Of a stretch of 64,000 bases of DNA, positions 34,547 through 43,365 are shown piece after piece. Both the position numbers and the translations under genes were made by a program. How positions within the stretch are numbered: position 1 is the first letter of the stretch; each line of letters begins with the position of its first letter. This DNA comes from Hymenobacter taeanensis (GTDB lineage Bacteria; Bacteroidota; Bacteroidia; Cytophagales; Hymenobacteraceae). The notes beneath the pieces were generated by a model. The model searched no databases. It had not been told where the DNA came from and saw nothing but the letters and a program-made list of their open reading frames with translations. The stretch lies in NCBI RefSeq assembly GCF_013137895.1, contig NZ_CP053538.1, positions 1,735,501 to 1,799,500 on the forward strand, in the 5' to 3' direction.

Positions 34547-34954
34547 TTAGTTCTCGCTGAGCCAGGCAGTGGCGTCGCGGCGGGAGGTGAAGTAGTTGAA
34601 CTCTATGTGGGCCGGTGGCACGGTTTGGCTGGCCGCCGAAGAGTAAGAAGCAATCTGGTACTGGTACTGTCCTTCTGAAACCACCGCTGCAATAAAGAGT
34701 GGCCGACTGTGGTGCGCGGGCAGTGCCGTAATCAACGGCTGCAGCAAATGCTCCGTTTCGTCTTCAGTAGGGGGGGCATTCCGTTTAAGGTCTAAAAGCA
34801 GCTTATCGACGTTGTGCTCCAGCATTTCCTCTAGTGCCCGCTGGTAGGCCTGCCCGAAGGAGACCGACAATCGAGTGGCACTGTAGCTAAGATGCAGAGT
34901 CTGAGAAGCTGAGTTGAAAGTGAGGGTAGCTTCCGGGGATGAAAAGAGTGTCAT
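34547..34954 (-). CDS. small hypothetical protein, possible STAS-like fold
   Basis: 135 residues from the ATG at 34954; a longer frame to 34993 adds 13 residues lacking support. The order of elements (LTFNSASQTLHLSYSATRL, helix AYQRALEEMLEHNVD, strand KLLLDLKRNAPP, later LFIAAVV) parallels the protein at 10108 and is compatible with a STAS/SpoIIAA-like alpha/beta fold. No signal or catalytic residues. Function unknown; an interplay with the RsbW-like ATPase at 20995 is conceivable only by fold analogy. Confidence 0.6.
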   Translation of the reverse strand: MTLFSSPEATLTFNSASQTLHLSYSATRLSVSFGQAYQRALEEMLEHNVDKLLLDLKRNAPPTEDETEHLLQPLITALPAHHSRPLFIAAVVSEGQYQYQIASYSSAASQTVPPAHIEFNYFTSRRDATAWLSEN

Positions 34955-35153
34955 TAAGTCAAAATAAAACAACCAACACGCCTCAAAGTGCAATTTGTTG
35001 AACCCGCAACGTATTGATGTGCGGCTGTTTACGCTGTAAGCTACATAAGTTGTTGCCTATATTCTAAAAAATAGTAGAAACAGCTGGGTAAGCCGTTCAG
35101 TTAGACTATAGTTGAGCTAAAGGTTTAATGACCACGCCCAAGGAGTAGTTGCG

Positions 35154-35161
35154 TACCTTTG
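35154..35161 (+). promoter_or_regulatory. Bacteroidota -7 box (TACCTTTG)
   Basis: Exact TAnnTTTG match 17 bp before the RND transporter ATG, which implies a very short leader. -33 element unclear (TTTA at 35124). Confidence 0.5.
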
Positions 35162-35178
35162 CTGCATTTTAGCAGCCT

Positions 35179-37617
35179 ATGTGGAGAAACCTCGCTCTGT
35201 TTGTCATTAAGAACCGCCGCTTGCTTATCGGGCTGCTGGCTGTCATCACGGCGTTTATGGCCTGGGAAGCGCGTAAGGTGCAGATGACCTACGACTTTGC
35301 GCAGGTGGTGTCGCCCAACGACCCCGACATGGTGTACTTCCAGAAGTTCAAGCGCACGTTTGGGGAAGATGGCAACGTGCTCGTACTGGGCATGCAGGAC
35401 AGCTCCGTGTATAAGCTTGGTAATTTCAATGAGCTGCGTATGCTCACGGATACGCTCAGCAAGGTGGAAGGCGTAAACGGCATACTGGGTGTAACCCGCC
35501 TGCCGAAGCTGGAGAAAGATACCAGCAACCAAACCTTCCGGGCTGTTCCTATTTTCCGCCACTTCCCCCAAACCCAGCCCGAGCTCGATTCGCTGATGCG
35601 GGTAGTAAACGCGCAGGAGTTTTATAAGGGTCAGCTGATTTCTCCCACTACCGGGGCCACGCTCCTGGCCCTCACCATGGACCCCAAGTATTTGAATTCT
35701 AGCCGGAGAGAGGCTGTGATGCAAAAGATACTGGGCCACGCAGAGCGCTTTCAGAAGAAGACGGGCATCAGGATGCACTACGCCGGCCTGCCCTACGTGC
35801 GGGCCACCATGACCACCAAGGTAGCCTCCGAGATGAAGCTATTTGTAGGCCTCACCATTGTGATGATGGCCCTCACGCTGCTCATGTTCTTCCGGACGTG
35901 GTCGGCGGTGGTGTTCCCGCTGCTGATTGTGCTGATTGTAGTAACGTGGTGCATTGGCTCCATGGTACTGCTGGGCTATAAAATCAACCTGCTTACCGGT
36001 CTGATTCCCAGTATTATCATTGTTATTGGCATTCCAAACTGCACCTACCTGCTCTCGCGCTACCACTACGACTACCGCAAATCGGGTAACCAGGTGCTGG
36101 CCATGGCACGGGTGGTGCGCAAGATTGGCCTAGTGACCCTGATGAATAACACCACCACGGCCATTGGTTTTGTGGTGTTCTGCTTCACTAACATTGCCAT
36201 TCTGTACCAGTTCGGGCTGGTGGCTACCCTCAATATTTTTGTGGCGTTTGTGGTGTCATTTATTCTGATGCCCATCATCTTCACCATTCTGCCTCCGCCT
36301 ACCGCCAAGCAGCTGGAGCACCTGGAGGCTAAGCCCCTAACCAAGCTGCTGGAATTCTTCGACTACCTGGTGCTGGAGCGCCGCGGTACTGTGTACCTGG
36401 CGGCGTTGGCCTTTGTGGTGCTGGCCGCGTTTGGGGTTACGAAGGTGAAATCAGTGTCGTACATGGTCGATGACCTGCCCAAGGATTCGTCGGTAAACTC
36501 CGACCTGAAGTTTTTTGAGCAGCACTTCAACGGGGTTATGCCCCTGGAAATGGTAGTGGATACCGGCAAGCCCAAAGGCCTGCTGAAGCTCAAGAACCTG
36601 GAGCGGATTGACCGCTTGGAGAACTTCCTGCGCACCCAGCCCGTGCTAACTACGCCCGTGAGTGTGGTTACCTTCCTGAAGGCCTCTACCCAGGCCTTTT
36701 ATAACGGTAGCCCCGAGTATTATCGCCTCCCCGATAACTCTGAGAAGAACTACATTTTCAGCTACCTGGCCCACTCGCAGTCTACGAAAGGCAACGAGGG
36801 CCAGCTCACCAGTAAGCTGCTGCGCTCTTTCACCGACAGCACCATGCAGCGGGCGCGCATCTCCCTGAAGATTGCCGACATCGGCTCGCGCAACCTCGAT
36901 ACGCTGCTTAGCAACCAGATTCAACCCCAGATTCAGAAGATTTTCAACGGCACGGGCATGGATGTAAAGCTGACCGGCACTACCGTCATCTTCACCAAAG
37001 GCAACGAGTACCTCATTGGCACGCTCAAGGAAAGCCTGATTATTGCCTTCGTACTCGTAGGCTTGGTAGTGCTGATCCTGTTCCGCAGCATCCGGGCGGT
37101 GTTCTTTACGCTGCTGCCTAACTTCTTCACCCTGCTGCTCACGGGCGGTATTATGGGCTACTTTGGCATTCCGCTTAAGCCCAGCACGGCGCTTATTTTC
37201 AGCATTGCGCTGGGTATTGATGGCGACAACTCCATTCACCTGCTGGCCAAGTTCCGGCAGGAAATGGCCGCTAACGGCCGCCGCGTGAAGGCGGCCATCA
37301 GCACCACGCTTTCGGAGGCCGGCACCAGCATGATTTACACCAGCATTGTACTGTTTCTGGGCTTTTCGGTGTTTGCCTTCTCAGAGTTTGGTGGCACCAA
37401 GGCCCTGGGCCTGTTAATGTCGGCCAGCTTGTTAATAACCAACTTCTCCAACCTGATTCTGCTGCCCTGCCTGCTGGTTACCTTTGAGCACGGCAAGGAC
37501 GAGGATGTCATCGACCAGTCCAGTATTCGTCATTACGACGACAACTACCACGAGGAAGACGACGACCTGGAACTGAATCTGAACCGTATTCAGGTGCAGC
37601 CTAAATTGAACGGCTAA
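35179..37617 (+). CDS. RND/MMPL-type transporter (SSD-containing membrane permease)
   Basis: 812 residues. Two halves, each with one helix, a large periplasmic loop and a five-helix block: first block about residues 215-375 (FVGLTIVMMALTLLMFF ...), second about 615-775 (LIIAFVLVGLVVLILF ...). GIPNCTYLLSRYHYD and GIDGDNSIHLLAKFRQE are the conserved loop/helix-4 parts of MMPL/HpnN-like RND proteins, the second with Asp residues likely for proton coupling. A charged C-terminal tail (HEEDDDLELNLN) is cytosolic. This class moves lipids or hydrophobic compounds across the inner membrane. Neither a membrane-fusion protein nor an outer-membrane channel gene is adjacent, which favours the lipid-exporter branch over tripartite drug efflux. 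Start ATG at 35179. Confidence 0.9.
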   Translation: MWRNLALFVIKNRRLLIGLLAVITAFMAWEARKVQMTYDFAQVVSPNDPDMVYFQKFKRTFGEDGNVLVLGMQDSSVYKLGNFNELRMLTDTLSKVEGVNGILGVTRLPKLEKDTSNQTFRAVPIFRHFPQTQPELDSLMRVVNAQEFYKGQLISPTTGATLLALTMDPKYLNSSRREAVMQKILGHAERFQKKTGIRMHYAGLPYVRATMTTKVASEMKLFVGLTIVMMALTLLMFFRTWSAVVFPLLIVLIVVTWCIGSMVLLGYKINLLTGLIPSIIIVIGIPNCTYLLSRYHYDYRKSGNQVLAMARVVRKIGLVTLMNNTTTAIGFVVFCFTNIAILYQFGLVATLNIFVAFVVSFILMPIIFTILPPPTAKQLEHLEAKPLTKLLEFFDYLVLERRGTVYLAALAFVVLAAFGVTKVKSVSYMVDDLPKDSSVNSDLKFFEQHFNGVMPLEMVVDTGKPKGLLKLKNLERIDRLENFLRTQPVLTTPVSVVTFLKASTQAFYNGSPEYYRLPDNSEKNYIFSYLAHSQSTKGNEGQLTSKLLRSFTDSTMQRARISLKIADIGSRNLDTLLSNQIQPQIQKIFNGTGMDVKLTGTTVIFTKGNEYLIGTLKESLIIAFVLVGLVVLILFRSIRAVFFTLLPNFFTLLLTGGIMGYFGIPLKPSTALIFSIALGIDGDNSIHLLAKFRQEMAANGRRVKAAISTTLSEAGTSMIYTSIVLFLGFSVFAFSEFGGTKALGLLMSASLLITNFSNLILLPCLLVTFEHGKDEDVIDQSSIRHYDDNYHEEDDDLELNLNRIQVQPKLNG

Positions 37618-37634
37618 ACCACTATTCTTACCAC

Positions 37635-37737
37635 CGTCATGCTGAGCTTGCCGAAGCATCTCTCCCGCTTCGTTGAGTTGGTCCTAGGCCACTTAAATAG
37701 CTAGCCGTAGAGATGCTTCGGCAGGCGCAGCATGACG
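37635..37737. repeat. dispersed inverted repeat, family A, copy 4
   Basis: CGTCATGCTGAGCTTGCCG...AAGCATCTCTCCCGCTTCG faces GTAGAGATGCTTCGGCAGG and GCAGCATGACG; CTAGGCCA (37684) in the interior. Lies between the RND gene and ileS. Confidence 0.83.
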
Positions 37738-37761
37738 TTCTGATACAACGACCCCCACTCA

Positions 37762-40700
37762 ATGAACTACCCCGAATACAAGCAGCCGCTCAACTACGGC
37801 CAGGTCGGCACCGATATCCTGGCGTGGTGGAAGCAGAACGGCATCTTTGAGAAGAGCGTAAGCACCCGCGAAGGGCAGCCTACGTTCGTGTTTTATGAAG
37901 GCCCACCTTCGGCTAACGGTGCCCCCGGCATTCACCACGTGATGGCCCGGACGGTGAAGGACATCTTCTGTCGGTACCAGACCCTGCTGGGCAAGCAGGT
38001 GAACCGCAAAGGCGGCTGGGACACCCACGGCCTGCCCATTGAGCTGCAGGTAGAGAAGGAGCTGGGTATCACGAAGGAGGATATCGGCAAGAAAATCAGC
38101 ATTGAGGACTACAACCAGCGCTGCCGCGAAACCGTGATGCGCTTCAAAGCCCAGTGGGACGACCTCACCGAGAAAATGGGCTATTGGGTTGACCTCGATG
38201 ACCCCTACATCACCTTCGAGCCCGAGTACATTGAGAGCTGCTGGGCCCTGCTCAAGAAGCTCTACGACAAGGGCCTGCTCTACAAAGGCTACACCATCCA
38301 GCCCTACTCTCCCGCTGCTGGTACTGGCCTAAGCTCGCACGAGCTGAACCAGCCCGGCACCTACCGCGACGTGAAGGACACGACCATCGTGGCCCAGTTC
38401 AAGGTAAAGCGCGACGAGAAATCGGAGCAGTTGTTCAGCAATGTACAGGTAGACGAAGTGCCGTTGGCTGCCTTGTATGGCGATAGTGCCGCCGAACCAG
38501 ACGTGTACATCCTGGCCTGGACGACTACACCCTGGACCTTGCCCGCCAACACTGGCCTAGCAGTCGGGAAAAACATTCCGTACGTGCTGGTAAGCACCTT
38601 CAACCCCTACACCTACGCCCCCATTCGGGTGGTGCTGGCGGAAGCATTGGTAGGTCGCTACTTCTCGGAGAAAGGCAAAAACGCTTCGTTTGAAGACTTC
38701 AAGCCCGGCGACAAAGTGTTGCCCTGGCGCATCGAGAATACCTTCAAAGGCGCTGACTTAGTTGGCATCCGCTACGAACGTCTGTTTGGCCACGATAAAG
38801 GCTTCCCGGCGTTTGAAGGGGAGGAGCGCGCCTTCCGCGTAATTCCTGGCGACTTCGTGACTACCGAAGACGGTACCGGCATCGTGCACATCTCGCCTAC
38901 GTTTGGCGCCGATGACTTCCGGGCTGCCCAGCAGGCTGATGTGCCTGCGCTGATGGTAGCCGACGATGAGGGCAAGCTAGGCCCCATCGTGGACCGCACC
39001 GGCCGCTACGTGCAGCAAATGGGCGAGTTTGGCGGCCGTTGGGTGAAAAACTACGACGGCCACGACCAGAGCGGCGCCGACTACAAAACCCTCGACGAAA
39101 GCATTGCCATCCGCATGAAAGGCGACGGTACGGCCTTCAAAGTGGAGAAGTACGAGCACACCTACCCGCACTGCTGGCGCACCGATAAGCCCGTACTCTA
39201 TTACCCCCTGGACTCTTGGTTTATCAAGACCACGGCGGTAAAAGACCGGCTCATCGAGCTCAACAAAACCATTAACTGGCAGCCCGCCAGCACCGGTACC
39301 GGCCGCTTCGGCAACTGGCTCGAAAACCTGGTGGACTGGAACCTGAGCCGCTCGCGCTACTGGGGCACGCCCCTGCCCATCTGGCGCACCCAGGACGGTA
39401 CGGAGGAAATCTGCATCGGCTCGGTAGAGCAGCTAAAGCAGGAGATTGACAAGGCCGTAGCGGCTGAGGTTATGACCCACAACCCTTACGCCAACGGGGA
39501 GAAGATGGATCTGCACCGCCCCTACGTAGACGATATCTTCCTGGTATCGCCTTCGGGCCAGCCTATGTACCGCGAAACCGACCTCATCGACGTGTGGTTT
39601 GATAGCGGCGCCATGCCCTACGCCCAGTGGCACTACCCCCTGGAGAACAAAGAGAAGTTTGAGAAGAACTTCCCGGCTGATTTTATTGCCGAAGGCGTGG
39701 ATCAGACCCGCGGCTGGTTCTTCACCCTGCACGCGCTGGCCGTAATGCTGGAGGATTCAGTGGCCTACAAGAACGTGATGGCCAACGGCTTGGTGCTGGA
39801 TAAGAACGGCAACAAGATGAGCAAGCGCCTCGGCAACGCCGTGGATCCGTTTGCCACTATCCAGCAGTTCGGCCCCGACGCTACGCGCTGGTACATGATT
39901 GCCAACGCCCAGCCCTGGGACAACCTCAAGTTCGACTTGGCCGGCATTACGGAGGTGCAGCGCCGCTTCTTCGGCACGCTGTTCAACACCTACTCGTTCT
40001 ACGCCCTCTACGCCAACCTCGACGGCTTCCAGGCCCGCGAGTTTGACCGCGTGCCCTACACGGAGCTAAGCGAGCTGGACCGCTGGATTCTGAGCAAGCT
40101 GCAGTCGCTGATTGTGGAAGTGCGCGGCCACTACGATGGCTACGACCCCACGAAGGCCGCCCGCGCCATCCAGGATTTCGTTACCGATCAGCTCTCCAAC
40201 TGGCACGTGCGCCTCTCGCGCCGCCGTTTCTGGAAAGGCGAGCTGACCCAGGACAAGCGTGCCGCCTACGAAACCCTGCAGGAATGCCTGGTGGTGGTTT
40301 CGCAGCTCATGGCTCCTATTGCGCCCTTCTTCGCGGAGTGGCTCTATAAGAACATGACCGACGGCATGCGCGAGGAAGCCGTAGCGAAGAATACGCCGCT
40401 AGCCCCTGAATCGGTGCACCTCACGCTGCTGGTGCAGGCCGATGAAACCCGCATCGACAAGGCTCTGGAGGAGCGCATGGAGCTAGCCCAGCGCATTTCT
40501 TCGCTCACGCACTCCCTGCGGAAGAAGTCGGTGCTGAAGGTGCGTCAGCCCCTGCAGCGCATCCTGGTGCCGGTATTCAACGAAAGCACGCGCGAGCAGG
40601 TAGGCAAGGTGGAAGACCTGATCTGCGCCGAGGTGAACGTGAAGCACGTGGAGTTCCTCGATGATACCAGCGGTGTGCTGGTGAAGTCGGTGAAGCCCAA

Positions 40701-41208
40701 TTTCAAGCGCCTGGGCCAGCAGTACGGTGCCAAGCTGAAAGCCGTGGGTGCCCGCATCCAGCAGATGACCCCCGAGGAAATCAGCACCCTCGAAAAAACC
40801 GGTCAGCTGGCCGTAGAAGTAGATGGTGAAGCCCTCACGCTGGCCCCCGACGATGTGGAAATCCGCACCCAGGACCTGCCCGGCTGGCTCGTAGCCACCG
40901 ACGGCCCCCTCACGGTAGCCCTCGACGTGACCCTGACCGACGAGCTGCGCCAGGAAGGGGTAGCTCGCGAATTGGTGAACCGCCTCCAGAACCTGCGCAA
41001 AGACAGCGGCCTGGAAGTGCAGGACAAAATCCGGGTGACGCTGGGCCAGCAGCCCGAGCTACAAGCCGCCGTGCAGTCGTTCGGCGACTACATCCGCGAA
41101 GAAGTGCAGGCCCTGGCCCTGAACTTTGCCCCGGATTTGAATGGCGGTTCTGTCTTGGAGTTCGATGAGTACACCGTGCCTGTGCAGTTGGAAGTAGCCA
41201 ACAGCTAG
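37762..41208 (+). CDS. ileS: isoleucyl-tRNA synthetase, IleRS2-like, with swapped HIGH motif (GIHH)
   Basis: 1148 residues, longer than the E. coli type (about 940) and like the eukaryote-related IleRS2 class. The class I signature that normally reads HxGH is G-I-H-H at residues 56-59 (in GPPSANGAPGIHHV). The second motif is KMSKR at 685-689. GWDTHGLPIE, the editing (CP1) domain with GTGIVHISPTFGADD, and VDQTRGWFF are all present, so the enzyme looks complete. IleRS2 enzymes are naturally tolerant to mupirocin, and variants with GxHH in place of HxGH are reported as extremely resistant. Cytoplasmic; charges tRNA-Ile. No second ileS is seen in this window. Confidence 0.96.
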   Translation: MNYPEYKQPLNYGQVGTDILAWWKQNGIFEKSVSTREGQPTFVFYEGPPSANGAPGIHHVMARTVKDIFCRYQTLLGKQVNRKGGWDTHGLPIELQVEKELGITKEDIGKKISIEDYNQRCRETVMRFKAQWDDLTEKMGYWVDLDDPYITFEPEYIESCWALLKKLYDKGLLYKGYTIQPYSPAAGTGLSSHELNQPGTYRDVKDTTIVAQFKVKRDEKSEQLFSNVQVDEVPLAALYGDSAAEPDVYILAWTTTPWTLPANTGLAVGKNIPYVLVSTFNPYTYAPIRVVLAEALVGRYFSEKGKNASFEDFKPGDKVLPWRIENTFKGADLVGIRYERLFGHDKGFPAFEGEERAFRVIPGDFVTTEDGTGIVHISPTFGADDFRAAQQADVPALMVADDEGKLGPIVDRTGRYVQQMGEFGGRWVKNYDGHDQSGADYKTLDESIAIRMKGDGTAFKVEKYEHTYPHCWRTDKPVLYYPLDSWFIKTTAVKDRLIELNKTINWQPASTGTGRFGNWLENLVDWNLSRSRYWGTPLPIWRTQDGTEEICIGSVEQLKQEIDKAVAAEVMTHNPYANGEKMDLHRPYVDDIFLVSPSGQPMYRETDLIDVWFDSGAMPYAQWHYPLENKEKFEKNFPADFIAEGVDQTRGWFFTLHALAVMLEDSVAYKNVMANGLVLDKNGNKMSKRLGNAVDPFATIQQFGPDATRWYMIANAQPWDNLKFDLAGITEVQRRFFGTLFNTYSFYALYANLDGFQAREFDRVPYTELSELDRWILSKLQSLIVEVRGHYDGYDPTKAARAIQDFVTDQLSNWHVRLSRRRFWKGELTQDKRAAYETLQECLVVVSQLMAPIAPFFAEWLYKNMTDGMREEAVAKNTPLAPESVHLTLLVQADETRIDKALEERMELAQRISSLTHSLRKKSVLKVRQPLQRILVPVFNESTREQVGKVEDLICAEVNVKHVEFLDDTSGVLVKSVKPNFKRLGQQYGAKLKAVGARIQQMTPEEISTLEKTGQLAVEVDGEALTLAPDDVEIRTQDLPGWLVATDGPLTVALDVTLTDELRQEGVARELVNRLQNLRKDSGLEVQDKIRVTLGQQPELQAAVQSFGDYIREEVQALALNFAPDLNGGSVLEFDEYTVPVQLEVANS

Positions 41209-41231
41209 TGGCCTAGGCCACTATTGGAGCT

Positions 41232-41271
41232 AAAAAGGGCCGCGAAACATACGTTTCGCGGCCCTTTTGTT
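41232..41271 (+). terminator. rho-independent terminator
   Basis: AAAAGGGCCGCGAAAC and GTTTCGCGGCCCTTTT pair around ATAC, followed by GTTTG. It lies 23 bp after ileS and follows the palindrome TGGCCTAGGCCA (41209-41220). Confidence 0.92.
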
Positions 41272-41482
41272 TGTGCATAAATAGCTCAGCATGGCTCACC
41301 CGGAAAAACGTTTGTTTAGAGTAAGTTTGCCGTTGAAGGAGCGTTTGGCATAACACCGCACAAATCCTCAAAAAACGGGTTTATATCGGCACAAAAGCCG
41401 CCTCCGAACATATACTAACGACGCAGAGGCTGTAGTGGGGCGCCACGCAGCGGAGTCAAAAATTCTGCGTCACTTTGTGCTT

Positions 41483-42136
41483 ATGAAGTATTGGAAGTAT
41501 TACTTGGTGGCCCTGCTGGTCATCCTCATTGATCAGCTCTCAAAGTGGGCCGTGCACACCTACATGGACCGCTTCGATGAAATTCACCTCATCGGCGACT
41601 GGTTTAAGCTGCACTACACCCTGAATCCCGGCATGGCTTTCGGGGTGGAGCTGCCGCCTCCTTACGGTAAAATTCTTCTTACCAGCTTCCGGCTAGTAGC
41701 CGTAACAGGTATTGCTTACTACATCTACAAGCTCTGGCAGCGCCACGCGCCCAAAGGCCTTATCACCTGCGTTTCCCTAATTCTGGGCGGGGCCATCGGC
41801 AACCTGATCGACTCTATTTTCTACGGCATCATCTACGACAACGCCCCCATTACGGCGCCCACGCCATGGTTTCATGGGCAGGTGATTGATATGCTCTACG
41901 TGGATATCTACGAAGGCATCTTGCCCGCTTCCTGGCCCTTAGTTGGTGGTTCCCATGTATCCTTATGGCCCATTTTCAACATTGCTGACTCCGCTATCTT
42001 CATAGGTGTAGCCCTGATTCTAATCTTCCAGAACCGCTTTTTCAGCCACGACGAAGACGACGACCACCCCGTAGCCGCCGACGATGCCGCCGCGGCCCAA
42101 GCCCGCCTCGATGCCGAAGCCTCAGAAGTGGCCTAG
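41483..42136 (+). CDS. lspA: lipoprotein signal peptidase (signal peptidase II)
   Basis: 217 residues from the ATG at 41483; the frame from 41435 adds 16 non-hydrophobic residues before a perfect first helix (YYLVALLVILIDQLSKW). Four membrane helices. The conserved Asn-Pro of LNPGMAFG and the two catalytic aspartates are seen: Asp110 in GAIGNLIDS and Asp169 in FNIADSAIF. Relative to E. coli LspA it carries a longer loop (about residues 115-160) and an acidic Asp/Ala-rich C-tail. It cleaves signal peptides of prolipoproteins in the inner membrane, such as the several lipoproteins encoded in this window. The stop TAG lies in TGGCCTAG (42129). Confidence 0.95.
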   Translation: MKYWKYYLVALLVILIDQLSKWAVHTYMDRFDEIHLIGDWFKLHYTLNPGMAFGVELPPPYGKILLTSFRLVAVTGIAYYIYKLWQRHAPKGLITCVSLILGGAIGNLIDSIFYGIIYDNAPITAPTPWFHGQVIDMLYVDIYEGILPASWPLVGGSHVSLWPIFNIADSAIFIGVALILIFQNRFFSHDEDDDHPVAADDAAAAQARLDAEASEVA

Positions 42137-42152
42137 ACAAGCTTAAAAACCA

Positions 42153-42193
42153 TAAAAAAGGCCCGCTGGAACTGTTCCAGCGGGCCTTTTTTA
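42153..42193 (+). terminator. rho-independent terminator
   Basis: AAAAAAGGCCCGCTGGAAC and GTTCCAGCGGGCCTTTTTT pair almost completely, loop TGT-type, with a T-run. Confidence 0.93.
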
Positions 42194-42213
42194 TGCTTAA
42201 AAAGCAAACCAAG

Positions 42214-42326
42214 AGAACGTCATGCTGAGCGCAGTCGAAGCATCTCTACCGCTTCGTTGCTGATGTTCTAGGCCAGTTGAATAGCCAGAGGTAGAGATGC
42301 TTCGACTGCGCTCAGCATGACGTTCT
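42214..42326. repeat. dispersed inverted repeat, family A, copy 5 (most perfect)
   Basis: Arms of about 37 bp are perfect reverse complements, starting AGAACGTCATGCTGAGCGCA and ending TGCGCTCAGCATGACGTTCT. The interior has CTAGGCCA (42268). A second motif copy is 13 bp outside the right end (42339). Confidence 0.88.
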
Positions 42327-42352
42327 GGTTTGGTCGTTCTAGGCCACTCTTC

Positions 42353-43339
42353 TTACCACAGATTATGCACCAGCGGCTTGATGCGTTGCTCATATATGCT
42401 GCGGACGGCGTCCATTTGCTCACCTGACAGCGCGGGTAGCTCCGCGGCGTTGAGGTTGGACTCGAGCTGGCTAGGCTTGGAAGCGCCAGGAATTACGCAG
42501 CTCACTTCATCGAACATCAGCACCCAGCGCAGAGCAATGGGAGCGAGGTTGGGCTGATCGGGGAATACTTTTTTCAGCTCTTCCACGGCGGCTAGGCCAG
42601 TCTCGTAGTCAACGCCCGCGAAGGTTTCGCCTTTATCAAAAGCGGCGCCGTCGCGGTTGAATTGGCGGTGGTCGTCGGGGGAGAAGGTGGTTTGGGGGGA
42701 GAACTTGCCGGTAAGCAGGCCACTAGCCAGCGGCACGCGCACAATCAGGCCCACATCGTGGCGCTTGGCCTCGCGGAATAGCAGCTCCGTGGGGCGCTGC
42801 CGAAACATGTTGAAGATGAGTTGAATAGTGGTGACGTTGGAAAACGTGAGGGCTTTGAGTCCTTCTTCCACCTTTTCTACGCTCACGCCCAGGTTCAGAA
42901 TCTTGCCCTCGTCCTTGAGCCGGTCGAACACCTCGAAGATTTCGGGGCGGTAGTACACCTCCGTGGGCGGGCAGTGCAGCTGAATCAGATCGAGGGTTTC
43001 TAGCTGCATGTTGCGCAGGCTGGCCTCCACAAACTTCCGAATTGCCTCAGGCTGGTAGGCCTCATTCACGTGGGGCTGCAGCTGCCGGCCGCATTTGGTG
43101 GCCACGTACACGCGCTCAGAACGGCTACGGACTAAGCGGCCCACGGCCTTTTCGCTTTCACCGTCGCCGTACACGTCGGCGGTGTCAATGAAGTTGATGC
43201 CGCTATCCACGGCTTTGTTCAGGATGGAGTCGGCGGTTTCGTGGCTGAATGGGTCGCCCCACTTGCCACCTACCTGCCAGGTGCCAAGGCTGATTTCGGA
43301 AACGTTGAAGCCGGTTTTGCCCAGTTTGCGGTAGTGCAT
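42353..43339 (-). CDS. aldo/keto reductase family oxidoreductase
   Basis: 328 residues, normal length. The catalytic tetrad is visible: Asp52 and Tyr57 (IDTADVYGDG), Lys82 (YVATKCG) and His122 (DLIQLHCP). The C-terminal VIPGASKPSQLESNLNA is the cofactor-binding loop for NADP(H). The sequence start MHYRKLGKTGFNVSEISLGT is that of YhdN/Tas-like reductases (AKR families 11-13). Reduces carbonyl compounds in the cytoplasm; substrate unknown. Leftward and monocistronic, flanked by repeats on both sides. Confidence 0.93.
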   Translation of the reverse strand: MHYRKLGKTGFNVSEISLGTWQVGGKWGDPFSHETADSILNKAVDSGINFIDTADVYGDGESEKAVGRLVRSRSERVYVATKCGRQLQPHVNEAYQPEAIRKFVEASLRNMQLETLDLIQLHCPPTEVYYRPEIFEVFDRLKDEGKILNLGVSVEKVEEGLKALTFSNVTTIQLIFNMFRQRPTELLFREAKRHDVGLIVRVPLASGLLTGKFSPQTTFSPDDHRQFNRDGAAFDKGETFAGVDYETGLAAVEELKKVFPDQPNLAPIALRWVLMFDEVSCVIPGASKPSQLESNLNAAELPALSGEQMDAVRSIYEQRIKPLVHNLW

Positions 43340-43365
43340 ATGTGTTGGTTGAGTTGGGTTTGGGT

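Noticed and set aside
35179..37617. Tripartite drug-efflux system
   Set aside because: The protein belongs to the MMPL/HpnN-like branch and there is no adaptor or outer-membrane channel gene nearby.
42214..42326. Possible tRNA or riboswitch from the strong hairpin
   Set aside because: It is a long perfect inverted repeat with family members elsewhere and has no cloverleaf or aptamer layout.
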